DNA of 14,262 nt. Source: JBFELO01 sp041552055. Lineage in GTDB: Bacteria; Acidobacteriota; Thermoanaerobaculia; Thermoanaerobaculales; Sulfomarinibacteraceae. Positions 7,317-14,253 of this stretch are shown in pieces (positions within the stretch are counted from its first letter, which is position 1; every line of letters begins with the position of its first letter). A program made the position numbers and the translations under genes. The stretch spans positions 1-14,262 of the forward strand of contig JBFELO010000119.1 of assembly GCA_041552055.1 (NCBI GenBank). The letters run 5' to 3'. Below the pieces are notes generated by a model. It saw only the letters and a program-made list of their open reading frames with translations. It ran no database searches and was not told where the DNA came from.

Positions 7317-8141
7317 ATGAAGATGACGCGGGCCTTCGTTGCCGCTCTGGGTGTGCCATTGCTGATGTTGGTGGGTGGTGTGGGCAGTGGCCACGCCGAG
7401 AACGGCTCGACCCTGGTGGTGACCACCTCCATGCTCGAAGAAGCGGTGCGCGCGCTGGGGGAGGCCGCGGCCGGGGTCGACGTCGTGCGGTTGATTCCTC
7501 CGGGTTCGTGCCCCGGCCACTTCGACCTCAGCCCGCGGGCGGTGCCGTCGCTGCGTACGGCCGATGCCATCGTACGCCACGACTACCAGGGTTACCTGGA
7601 GGAGCAGATCGTCGACCTCGGGGTCGCGGATGTCGCGGTGATCGTGGCCGAGACCGAGGGGAGTCTGCTCGTGCCGCTCAACTATGCCCGGTTGGTGCGC
7701 AGGGTGGCGGATATTCTGGCGGGATTGCTGCCCGATCAGGGCGAACCGCTCGTCTCTGCCGCGAACGACGTGAGTCTTCGACTGGTGGAGCTCGAGAGTG
7801 AGATCCGTGATCGCCCCGCCCCGTGGCGGCGCGCACCGGTGATCGTTTCATTCCAGCAGGCAGGGTTCAGCAGCTGGCTGGATCTCGATGTCGTGGCCGA
7901 GATCGGACGCCCCGAAGACCTCACACCGAGGGAGTTCGAGCGCCTCATGCAGCTCCGGCCGGCCCTGGTGGTCGGCAACCTCCAGGAGGGGCTCCAGTCG
8001 GCCACCACCCTGGCTGAGCGAATGTCGGTCCCACTCGCGGTGTTCTCGAACTTTCCCGGCGCCGTGGGTTACGGCACGGGCTACGACGAGCTCTTGCTCA
8101 ACAACCTGGAACGTCTGGACGAGGCGTGGGCGAGTCGCTGA
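7317..8141 (+). CDS. ZnuA/TroA-like periplasmic metal-binding protein with altered ligand set
   Basis: This 274-aa protein has a signal peptide (residues 1-27, cleavage after SGHA) without a lipobox. It looks like a cluster A-I (TroA/ZnuA) solute-binding protein: VVTTSMLEEAVRALG at the start, then GSCPGHFDLSPR (63-74) where zinc proteins have DPHxYEP, and LTPREFERLMQLRPALVVGN near 202-221. H68 would be the first metal ligand and C65 may join it. The usual second histidine (NxHxWLDP) is replaced by PLNYARLV at 120-127, and the third (HDAFGY-like) by SFQQAGF at 178-184. There is no His-rich loop. So it probably does not bind free zinc like ZnuA; a chelate or a differently coordinated metal is plausible. 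It shares one base with the ATPase gene (TGATG). M3 (7323) is a possible alternative start. Confidence 0.83.
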   Translation: MKMTRAFVAALGVPLLMLVGGVGSGHAENGSTLVVTTSMLEEAVRALGEAAAGVDVVRLIPPGSCPGHFDLSPRAVPSLRTADAIVRHDYQGYLEEQIVDLGVADVAVIVAETEGSLLVPLNYARLVRRVADILAGLLPDQGEPLVSAANDVSLRLVELESEIRDRPAPWRRAPVIVSFQQAGFSSWLDLDVVAEIGRPEDLTPREFERLMQLRPALVVGNLQEGLQSATTLAERMSVPLAVFSNFPGAVGYGTGYDELLLNNLERLDEAWASR

Positions 8142-8908
8142 TGATCGCCGAGGCGCGGGGACTCGTCGTCGAGCACCGCGGCGTGAACCTGGTCGGGCCG
8201 ATCGACATCGCGATCGCCCAGGGGGATTTCTGGGGAATCGTGGGCCCCAACGGTGCGGGCAAGAGCAGCCTGCTCCGCGCCATTGCCGGACTCGAGCCGA
8301 TCAGCGCCGGCTCCCTCGAGCTGGCGGGTCGTGTTGATCGTCGGAGCATCGGTCTGCTGTTCCAACACCACGATTTCGTGCCCGAGCTGCCGTTGACGGT
8401 TGCTGACGTGGTCGGAGCCGGGCGGGCGGCCAGGGTGGCACTCGGTCCCCTGCGCAGCGCAGAGGATCGTCGGGCCGTGGACGACGCCCTGGAGTTGCTC
8501 GGTCTCGATGCGATGGAAGGGCGGCTTTACCGCGAGCTGTCCGGCGGCGAACGCCAGAAGGTGCAGCTCGCCCGGTTGGTGGCCCAGGGGGCAGACCTGC
8601 TGCTGCTCGACGAACCGGCCGCGGGTCTCGATCTGGACTGGCAGGAGCGGTTGAACGCGCTGGTGGCAGATTTGCACCGGGCGACCGGAGTGGCGGTCGT
8701 GATGGTCACCCACGAGGTGCATCACCTGCCTCCCTGCTGCGACCGGGTGCTCCTGCTGCGGGAAGGGCGTGGCGTGGCGCGGGGCGCTCCCGCCGAGGTC
8801 TTCACGGCGGAGCTGCTGTCCGAGCTCTACGGGTGTCGAATGGAGGTCGGCCGACGGGGAGGTCGTTTCTTCGCTCACAGTCTCGGTCCTGCAGGAGAAG
8901 AAGGTTGA
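8141..8908 (+). CDS. Metal ABC transporter ATP-binding protein (ZnuC-like)
   Basis: The 255-aa ATPase would power the permease encoded next. All motifs are intact: Walker A GPNGAGKS (35-42), Q-loop glutamine Q75 in FQHHD, signature LSGGERQK (133-140), Walker B LLLLDEP with D157 and E158, and switch histidine H191 in VTHE. Histidines 194-195 and cysteines 199-200 follow directly (HEVHHLPPCC), an unusual cluster. Start at ATG 8141 overlaps the previous stop by 1 nt; a GTG at 8126, 15 nt earlier, is an alternative. The fold and order (binding protein, ATPase, permease) match the zinc/manganese/iron ABC family rather than the oligopeptide-like NikABCDE or the ECF-type NikMNQO nickel systems. Confidence 0.92.
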   Translation: MIAEARGLVVEHRGVNLVGPIDIAIAQGDFWGIVGPNGAGKSSLLRAIAGLEPISAGSLELAGRVDRRSIGLLFQHHDFVPELPLTVADVVGAGRAARVALGPLRSAEDRRAVDDALELLGLDAMEGRLYRELSGGERQKVQLARLVAQGADLLLLDEPAAGLDLDWQERLNALVADLHRATGVAVVMVTHEVHHLPPCCDRVLLLREGRGVARGAPAEVFTAELLSELYGCRMEVGRRGGRFFAHSLGPAGEEG

Positions 8909-8990
8909 TGGTCGGTCGTTTGATGATTGGGATTTCAGGGCCCGAATCCCTGATCCGTGGCCTGCGGGTCGCGGCTGCCCGGGGGCGGCG

Positions 8991-9773
8991 TTGAGCTTCC
9001 TCGACGTGTTCGGGCTCATCCTCATCGCCGCCGTTGTCGGCGGCGGATCCGCGGGGTTGCTCGGGATCTTCGTGGTGGGCATGCGGATGCCGTTCCTGGC
9101 GGTCGGAGCCGCGCACTTCGCGCTCGCCGGCGCGGTCTTCGGCGAGGTCGTCGGCTTGCCGCATCAGCCGTGCGCCTTCGTCGGTGCGGTGATCGGGGCC
9201 GGCGCACTCGGCGCGGCCCTTCGTCGCCGCACCCTGGATCCCAACCTGGCAATCGGCGTGCTGTTCTCGCTGAGCATGGGTCTGGCCTTCCTCGGCATCG
9301 GACTCGCCGAGGGTCCCCGGTCCTCGCTGTTGGGGCTGCTGTGGGGGAGCCTGCTGTTCGTCAATACCGAACAGCTAGGCCTGATCGTCTCGTGCGCCCT
9401 GGCTCTGATCGCCTTCGTTGTCGCGTTCGACGCTCGCCTGCGGGCGATGCTGTTCAGCCGTGAGCTGGCCGCCTCGCTGTTCAACGAGGGTCTACTGTTC
9501 GGTCTCTTCCTGGTACTGGCGTCGGCCGTGATCACCGTGAATCTGGAGACCGTGGGCGGGCTGATGCTGTACAGCCTGATCAGCAACCCGGCGGTGGCAG
9601 CGTTGAGGGTTGCGCGCAGCTACAGGTCGGCTCTGGCCCTGGGCTCGGCCTTCGGTTCGTTGAGCGCGCTCGGCGGCTTCCTGATCGCCTACTGGTTCGA
9701 TCTGCCGGCCGGCGCCTGTATCGTGCTGGTGTCGAGCGCCCTGGTCGGCGCGGTGCTGTGGAGGTATCGATGA
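8991..9773 (+). CDS. ABC-3 family metal transporter permease (ZnuB-like)
   Basis: From TTG 8991 the protein has 260 aa, the usual size for ZnuB-type permeases, with about 7-8 hydrophobic segments (for example 6-30, 35-55, 60-80, 90-110, 115-140, 175-200, 210-235, 240-258). It begins LSFLDVFGLILIAA, and MRMPFLAVGAAHFALAGAVFG corresponds to the conserved region near the coupling helix. The frame is open from 8769, but the upstream part overlaps the ATPase gene and is not membrane-like, so I reject it. No in-frame ATG exists before the first helix; GGGGGC sits just upstream of the TTG. A GTG at 9006 is less likely. The gap of 82 nt after the ATPase gene is larger than the other junctions. Its stop overlaps the methyltransferase start (ATGA). 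Confidence 0.85.
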   Translation: MSFLDVFGLILIAAVVGGGSAGLLGIFVVGMRMPFLAVGAAHFALAGAVFGEVVGLPHQPCAFVGAVIGAGALGAALRRRTLDPNLAIGVLFSLSMGLAFLGIGLAEGPRSSLLGLLWGSLLFVNTEQLGLIVSCALALIAFVVAFDARLRAMLFSRELAASLFNEGLLFGLFLVLASAVITVNLETVGGLMLYSLISNPAVAALRVARSYRSALALGSAFGSLSALGGFLIAYWFDLPAGACIVLVSSALVGAVLWRYR

Positions 9774-10393
9774 CCGATGACCGGGAGAGCCAACTGGCGA
9801 CGTACTTCGACGAATGCGCACGCGAAGGAGATCTGGCCGAGTTCGACGCGGACGAGCAGCGAAGGCTCGACGCGTTTCTCGAGCTGTGGCGAATCGAGCC
9901 GGGCGACAGGATTCTGGAGCCGGGGTGCGGTACGGGTCGACTGACCCGCGTTCTCTCCGAAGCCGTGGGTTCAGGCGGACGCGTGTTGGCGATGGACATC
10001 TCGGAGGAGATGGTGGATCGCGCACGGGAGCGAGGTCTTCCCGATTGCGTGGACGTCTCGCTCGGTTCGGTCCTGCGGGTTCCGTCGGGCGATGGCTCCT
10101 TCGACAAGGTCCTGTGCCTCAACGTGTTTCCCCATTTCTCGGACCGCGTTGCCGCGTTGCGCGAGTTCGCCCGAGTGCTCCGCGACGGCGGCGACCTGTG
10201 GATCAACCACTTCGCCAACCGAGAGGCGATCAACGAGTTCCACCACGGCTGCGACCCGACGGTTCGGGACCACCTGATTCCCCCCGATCACGAGGTGCGC
10301 GCGCTGGTCGAGGGTGAGGGTTTCGAGGTCGTGTCCCACGACGATGACGACCCCGGGTATCGCCTGCACGCGGCACGCAGGCCGCGGGGGTGA
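9770..10393 (+). CDS. Class I SAM-dependent methyltransferase, translationally coupled to the permease
   Basis: The 207-aa protein is a soluble Rossmann-fold methyltransferase (Methyltransf_11/25 type). Motif I is LEPGCGTGRL (49-58), the acidic ribose-binding residue is D76 in AMDIS, motif IV is CLNVFPHFSD (116-125), and ALREFARVLRDGGDLWINH is the typical post-I to motif V region. The ATG overlaps the permease stop by 4 nt and has GGAGG at 9760-9764, so it belongs to the transport operon. The motif FHHGCD (158-163) plus H147 and H170-region residues could bind metal; this is a guess. The substrate is unknown. It lacks any recognisable rRNA, protein or porphyrin methyltransferase domain. In this context it may methylate a metal chelator or metal-containing small molecule, but housekeeping chemistry is not excluded. 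Confidence 0.87.
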   Translation: MTDDRESQLATYFDECAREGDLAEFDADEQRRLDAFLELWRIEPGDRILEPGCGTGRLTRVLSEAVGSGGRVLAMDISEEMVDRARERGLPDCVDVSLGSVLRVPSGDGSFDKVLCLNVFPHFSDRVAALREFARVLRDGGDLWINHFANREAINEFHHGCDPTVRDHLIPPDHEVRALVEGEGFEVVSHDDDDPGYRLHAARRPRG

Positions 10394-10407
10394 GAGGAGC
10401 GCCGCAC

Positions 10408-10419
10408 CGCCGATCGGCG
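10408..10419. repeat. Perfect 12-nt palindrome between methyltransferase and Nudix genes
   Basis: CGCCGATCGGCG is its own reverse complement and lies in the 67-nt gap after the operon. It might be a small operator for the Nudix gene or part of a weak terminator. It lacks a T-tract, so termination is doubtful. Confidence 0.35.
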
Positions 10420-10460
10420 TGATCCCATCGCGCCGGTCCCGGTATCCTTCGTTGGTCACG

Positions 10461-11072
10461 ATGCCTGTCGAGGAACGAATCCGCCCCCTTCGAGCCGCCC
10501 TGGCAGAGTCCACGCCCCGCATCATCGCGGATCACCGCAAGCGGGTCGTGGCCGCAGTCGCGGTGGTGCTGCGGGCCGCAGGTGATGGCGTCGAGGCGCT
10601 GCTCATCCATCGCGCCGAGAGCAGCTCCGATCCCTGGTCCGGACACATGGCGTTTCCCGGCGGGCGGCTCGAGTCGCGAGACGAGAGCCCGCTCCACGCC
10701 GCGGTCCGTGAGGCACGCGAGGAGGTCGGGCTCGACCTGGAGCGCGACGCGACGTTCCTGGGTCGCCTGTCCGATACCACCCCGCGGGGACGCGGCCGCC
10801 GTCTCGGGCTGGTGATCGAGCCGTTCGCGTTCGAGATTCACGGCGACCCGGAATTTCGGCTCGGCGAGGAGGTCCAGAGCGTGGTCTGGGTGCCCCTTGG
10901 GTTCCTCTGCGACCGGGGAAACCGTCGCTCCTTGTGGTACCGGCGGGCATTGGTGCCGGTGAGGCTCCCGTGTTACCGATATCGGGGGCACCTGATCTGG
11001 GGTTTGACGCTGCGTATCCTGGACGAGATTGTGCGGCTGTCCGCGGGCTCGGATCGGACGTCGGCCGGCTGA
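10461..11072 (+). CDS. Nudix hydrolase, CoA-pyrophosphatase-like (NudL/NUDT7-8 type)
   Basis: The protein has 203 aa from the ATG at 10461. FPGGRLESRDESPLHAAVREAREEVGL is read in two parts: FPGGRLES (65-72) and AAVREAREEVGL (80-91). The spacing between GG and RE is one residue longer than the canonical Nudix box but equal to that of E. coli NudL, as in CoA diphosphatases. R83, E84, E87 and E88 are the metal-binding and catalytic residues. LLIHRAESSSDPWSGHMAFPGG also matches the UPF0035-type approach to the box, though the usual Arg is replaced. It would split CoA or acyl-CoA into 3',5'-ADP and phosphopantetheine. The frame extends upstream to 10314, overlapping the methyltransferase; the chosen Met starts the family-like sequence but has a poor ribosome-binding site. 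Confidence 0.82.
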   Translation: MPVEERIRPLRAALAESTPRIIADHRKRVVAAVAVVLRAAGDGVEALLIHRAESSSDPWSGHMAFPGGRLESRDESPLHAAVREAREEVGLDLERDATFLGRLSDTTPRGRGRRLGLVIEPFAFEIHGDPEFRLGEEVQSVVWVPLGFLCDRGNRRSLWYRRALVPVRLPCYRYRGHLIWGLTLRILDEIVRLSAGSDRTSAG

Positions 11073-11173
11073 AGCAGTCCGGTAGAGTGTCCGGGGCCGA
11101 CGCTGGCGGCCGAAATCGGGCCCGGTTCCGGAGGTTGGACTATCCTGTGGCGGGGCTGTTGGTCCACGAAAAA

Positions 11174-11186
11174 TTGGTGGCACCAA
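11174..11186. promoter_or_regulatory. Short palindrome before aldehyde dehydrogenase gene
   Basis: TTGGTG-G-CACCAA is a perfect 6-1-6 inverted repeat, 5 nt before the ribosome-binding site. It could be an operator half-pair or a small hairpin in the leader. No regulator gene adjoins it. Confidence 0.35.
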
Positions 11187-11191
11187 CTCAC

Positions 11192-11197
11192 GGAGGG
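11192..11197 (+). promoter_or_regulatory. Ribosome-binding site of aldehyde dehydrogenase gene
   Basis: GGAGGG lies 4 nt before the ATG at 11202 and supports that start over any internal Met. Confidence 0.75.
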
Positions 11198-11201
11198 AAT
11201 C

Positions 11202-12791
11202 ATGGACACTGTGACGACAGACAAGCCGACCACAAACGCCGTCGAGGTGACGAACCCCCGCACGGGCGAGGTGCTGTACTCGTTCGAGGAGCCGTCACCC
11301 GCGGACGTCGGCGCGGCCTATGCGCGCGCGCGGGCGGCGTTCGAGACCATCGGTTCGATGTCGGTCCGGGAGCGGGTGGCCGAGATCTCGAAACTCAAGA
11401 AGTACGTGGTCGAGCACAAGGATGAGCTTGCCAAAAAGTTGATGGACGAGGCCGGTAAGTGCTTCACCGACGCCATGTTGATCGACCTCTTCCCGAGCAT
11501 CGACGTGCTCGATTACTACGAGAAGCATGCCGAGCAGCACCTCGCCGACAAGGTGGTCAGAGCGACCCCGATGCTGTTGGGCAAGAAGTGCCGGATCCAG
11601 TACATGCCGATGGGGCCGGTGTTGGTGATTTCACCGTGGAATTACCCGTTCCTGCTGTCGTTCGTGCCGGCGATATGTGCGTTTCTGGCCGGCAACTCTG
11701 TGATCATCAAGCCGGCGAGCGACACCCCGTTACACGGTCTGTACGAGGAGATGATCGAGACCAGCGGATTCATGAAGGACGCGATCCAGGTCGTGTACGC
11801 GAGCCGCAAGACCGCCGACCTGCTGATCGACGCCCGGCCGGCCAAGATCATGTTCACCGGCAGCGTCGGCGTCGGTCGGCGGATCATGGCCAGGGCGGCC
11901 GAGTACCTGATCCCGGTGGAGCTCGAGCTCGGGGGCAAGGACCCCTTCATCGTGTTCGACGACGCCGACCTCGGCCGCGCGTCCGACGGTGCGCTCTGGG
12001 GAGCGTTCGCCAACGCCGGTCAGACCTGTACCGGCGTCGAACGGGTGTTCGTCCAGGACACGATCCACGACCAATTCGTCGAGCTCCTTGCGGACAAGGC
12101 GGGGCGCATCGTGACACCGGACAAGCTCCCGTCGGGTGCGGACGAACGCGACCTGGACATGGGGTGCATGACCACCGAGCGCCAGCTCAAGGCGGTCGAA
12201 CGGCAGCTCGCCGACGCCGCCGCAAAGGGCGCCAGGATCCTGACCGGAGGCAAGCGCGTCGGCGACACGATGATCCTGCCGCCGACGGTAGTCGCCGACG
12301 TCGACAACACGATGATGATCCAGACGGAGGAGACCTTCGGTCCCGCCGTGACGGTCGCCCCGTTCGCCACCGAGGACGAGGCGATCAGGCTCGCCAATGA
12401 CTCGCCGTACGGTCTGTCCGCGAGCGTGTGGACGGGTGACGCGGAGCGCGGCAAGAGGGTGGCTCGCAAGCTGATGGCCGGCATGGTGTGCGTCAACAAC
12501 CACAACGCCACCGGCGCCCATCCCGGGCTTCCGTTCGGTGGGGTCAAGGACAGTGGGATGGGCCGCTACAAGGGGTCGCACGGTCTGCACTCCTTCTCCC
12601 ACATCAAGGCCGTCGTCATCGACAGAAACGTCGCCAAGCCGGAGGGGTACTGGTACCCCTACTCGAAGGAGAAGACAGCGCTGTTGTCAAAGGTTTTGGA
12701 TACTCTGTTCGGCCCGGGGGTGTTGAAGCTGCCTCGGGTGGCCCCGCTCGCCCTCAGACTCGAGAGCATGGCAAAGAAGAATCGACCATAG
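11202..12791 (+). CDS. NAD(P)-dependent aldehyde dehydrogenase (ALDH superfamily)
   Basis: The 529-aa enzyme oxidises an aldehyde to its acid. Conserved elements: SPWNYPF with N147, KPASDTP (170-176, K170 for cofactor), FTGSVGVGR (218-226), catalytic base E242 in LELGGKDP, and nucleophile C276 in NAGQTCTGVERVFV. EETFGPAVTVAPF and LPFGGVKDSGMGRYKG complete the fold. The C-terminal tail after about 470 (YWYPYSKEKTALLSKVLDTLFG in part, then a basic hydrophobic end) recalls ALDH3-like or membrane-associated enzymes with RYPPYS. Substrate cannot be assigned. Neighbours are a CoA-directed Nudix enzyme and an ACAD10/11-type kinase, so lipid- or hydroxy-acid-derived aldehydes would fit; this is inference. 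A 129-nt spacer precedes it, so it may have its own promoter. Confidence 0.92.
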   Translation: MDTVTTDKPTTNAVEVTNPRTGEVLYSFEEPSPADVGAAYARARAAFETIGSMSVRERVAEISKLKKYVVEHKDELAKKLMDEAGKCFTDAMLIDLFPSIDVLDYYEKHAEQHLADKVVRATPMLLGKKCRIQYMPMGPVLVISPWNYPFLLSFVPAICAFLAGNSVIIKPASDTPLHGLYEEMIETSGFMKDAIQVVYASRKTADLLIDARPAKIMFTGSVGVGRRIMARAAEYLIPVELELGGKDPFIVFDDADLGRASDGALWGAFANAGQTCTGVERVFVQDTIHDQFVELLADKAGRIVTPDKLPSGADERDLDMGCMTTERQLKAVERQLADAAAKGARILTGGKRVGDTMILPPTVVADVDNTMMIQTEETFGPAVTVAPFATEDEAIRLANDSPYGLSASVWTGDAERGKRVARKLMAGMVCVNNHNATGAHPGLPFGGVKDSGMGRYKGSHGLHSFSHIKAVVIDRNVAKPEGYWYPYSKEKTALLSKVLDTLFGPGVLKLPRVAPLALRLESMAKKNRP

Positions 12792-12859
12792 GTTGGAGGG
12801 CCGTGCGATTCGCCGCGCCGCACACGTGCGATAACCCGGAACGGTCCGCCCTCCCAACC
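12791..12859. repeat. Bulged inverted repeat after the aldehyde dehydrogenase gene
   Basis: GGTTGGAGGG (12791-12800), which overlaps the last base of the stop codon, can pair with CCCTCCCAACC (12849-12859) with one bulged C. An inner stem GTGCG/CGCAC is possible in the loop. A second mini-palindrome GGGGATTCCCC follows at 12865-12875. It may act as a terminator or transcript end, but there is no U-run. Confidence 0.4.
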
Positions 12860-12877
12860 ATTTCGGGGATTCCCCTC

Positions 12878-12960
12878 TCCGTATCCGTATCCGACGACCC
12901 CCGCGAATTCACCTGGCGAATCAGACTCGGAGACGGAGACGGGCACGGAGACGGAGACGG
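12878..12960. repeat. Hexanucleotide-type repeats, imperfect inverted arrangement
   Basis: CCGTATCCGTATCCG (from about 12880) and CGGAGACGGAGACGG (12928-12942, again at 12946-12960 after GGCA) are built of 6-nt units. The left arm's reverse complement TCGGATACGGATACGG resembles the right arm with T/G changes, so a hairpin across about 30 nt is possible. It lies in the 211-nt gap between two converging genes, and I see no gene in it. Confidence 0.6.
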
Positions 12961-13002
12961 ATGGTTCCCCCGAGGCGACTGGAGACGGTACGGTTCGGCT
13001 GC

Positions 13003-14085
13003 TCACCACCCCGCGCCGCCGATCGCCCGGCGCGCCGCCGACTCGAGGGCGAAGACCGCCTGATTGAACACGCTGAACCGAGGGTCGGTCGTCTGGCCAT
13101 GGTAGGAACGGTAGTAGATCTGCTGGACGATCACGGCCAGCCGGAACAGGCCGTAGCAGTAGTAGAAGTCGAAGGACCCCACGTCCAACCCGGCCCTTTC
13201 TGCGTACATCTCGACCACCTCTCGACGGGTCGGGGCGCCGTCGACGTGGGTCGGCATCATGCGCATGAAGTGCGCTTCCGGTGGGTCGTCTCGTTGGACC
13301 CAATATGCGAGGGTGGCACCGAGGTCCATGAGGGGATCTCCAACGGTGGCCATCTCCCAGTCGAGAACCCCGACGATCCGGAGCGGATCGTCGGGGTCGA
13401 GGACCATGTTGTCGAGCCGGAAGTCGTTGTGGATGACGCTCACCCGCTCGCTCTCCGGAGGGGTGTTCGCGGCGAGCCACGCCATGACCGGCTCGCAGTC
13501 GGGCACGTCCGGCGTCCTCGCACGACGGTACCGCTCCGACCAGCCGCGGATCTGCCGTTCGACGTATCCCTCGGGCTTCCCGAAGCCTGTGAGCCCGACG
13601 GCTTCGTAGTCGACGGCGTGAAGCTCCACGAACACGTCCAACAGTCTGGTGAAGAGTCCTGTGACCTCGGCCGGTGACAGCGCGAGCTCGATCGGGAGGT
13701 CACGCCGGATGATTACACCCCGGAGTCGCTCCATGACGAAGAACGGACAGCCGAGGATCGCCTCGTCGTCGCAGAACGCGAGTGGTTCCGGACAGTAGGG
13801 GAACACGCCGTGCAGGGCGCGCAGAATGTCGTGTTCCCGTCTCATGTCGTGTCCGGACTTCGGCTTGCGACCGAACGGTGGCCGTCTCAGCACGAGCTCG
13901 CGATCACCGAATCGAAGGAGATAGGTCAGGTTGGAGTGTCCCGACGGGAACTGCGAGACGGCGGGCTCGCCCTCGAGGCCGGCGATCGTTCCCTTCAGGT
14001 ACGGCACCATCCGGCTCACATCGATCTCTTCGGCCTCGCGGACGGTGGTGGGCTGGTCGGTCGGTGGTCGTGTGCTCTGGTTCAT
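13003..14085 (-). CDS. Phosphotransferase of APH/choline-kinase fold (ACAD10/11 N-terminal type)
   Basis: The protein has 360 aa from the ATG at 14085 (MNQSTRPP). The sequence GHSNLTYLLRFGDRELVLRRPPFGRKPKS (parts at 49-77) is characteristic of the kinase-like family fused to acyl-CoA dehydrogenases in ACAD10 and ACAD11. The Brenner motif is VIHNDFRLDN with H219, D221 and N226, and the metal aspartate is D242 in VLDWEMA. The usual ATP-anchoring lysine position reads R67/R68, as seen in this group. These kinases are thought to phosphorylate hydroxyacyl-CoA during hydroxy-acid breakdown. Here it stands alone; no acyl-CoA dehydrogenase is in the window. The frame continues to 14220, but that extension runs into repeat DNA, so I chose 14085, which has a modest GGCAGG upstream. 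Homology to antibiotic kinases is only of fold. Confidence 0.88.
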   Translation of the reverse strand: MNQSTRPPTDQPTTVREAEEIDVSRMVPYLKGTIAGLEGEPAVSQFPSGHSNLTYLLRFGDRELVLRRPPFGRKPKSGHDMRREHDILRALHGVFPYCPEPLAFCDDEAILGCPFFVMERLRGVIIRRDLPIELALSPAEVTGLFTRLLDVFVELHAVDYEAVGLTGFGKPEGYVERQIRGWSERYRRARTPDVPDCEPVMAWLAANTPPESERVSVIHNDFRLDNMVLDPDDPLRIVGVLDWEMATVGDPLMDLGATLAYWVQRDDPPEAHFMRMMPTHVDGAPTRREVVEMYAERAGLDVGSFDFYYCYGLFRLAVIVQQIYYRSYHGQTTDPRFSVFNQAVFALESAARRAIGGAGW

Positions 14086-14175
14086 GTCGCCTGCCTTCGG
14101 CCCTGATCTTAACCCGCACCACTCACCAGTCTCCTGCTGCGGCCGCTCACCGTGGCTCAGATCAGAACAGGATGG

Positions 14176-14253
14176 CCGATACCGATGCCAATAACCGATT
14201 CCGATAGCGACACACACCACCGGGATCGCTATCGGTATCGCTATCGGGATCGA
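14176..14253. repeat. GATCGCTATCGG-type repeats with hairpin
   Basis: CCGATACCGATGCC, CCGATTCCGATAGCGA, then ATCGCTATCGGTATCGCTATCG follow each other in 6-nt steps. CCGATAGCGA (14201-14210) pairs perfectly with TCGCTATCGG (14226-14235) around a 15-nt loop. No gene is seen from 14086 to the window end. Confidence 0.65.

Noticed and set aside
8769..8990. Upstream extension of the permease
   Set aside because: It overlaps the ATPase gene in another frame, is not hydrophobic and exceeds the family length.
13003..14085. Aminoglycoside resistance kinase
   Set aside because: The fold motif is shared, but the LVLRRPP-type region and overall sequence match the ACAD10/11-like metabolic kinases.
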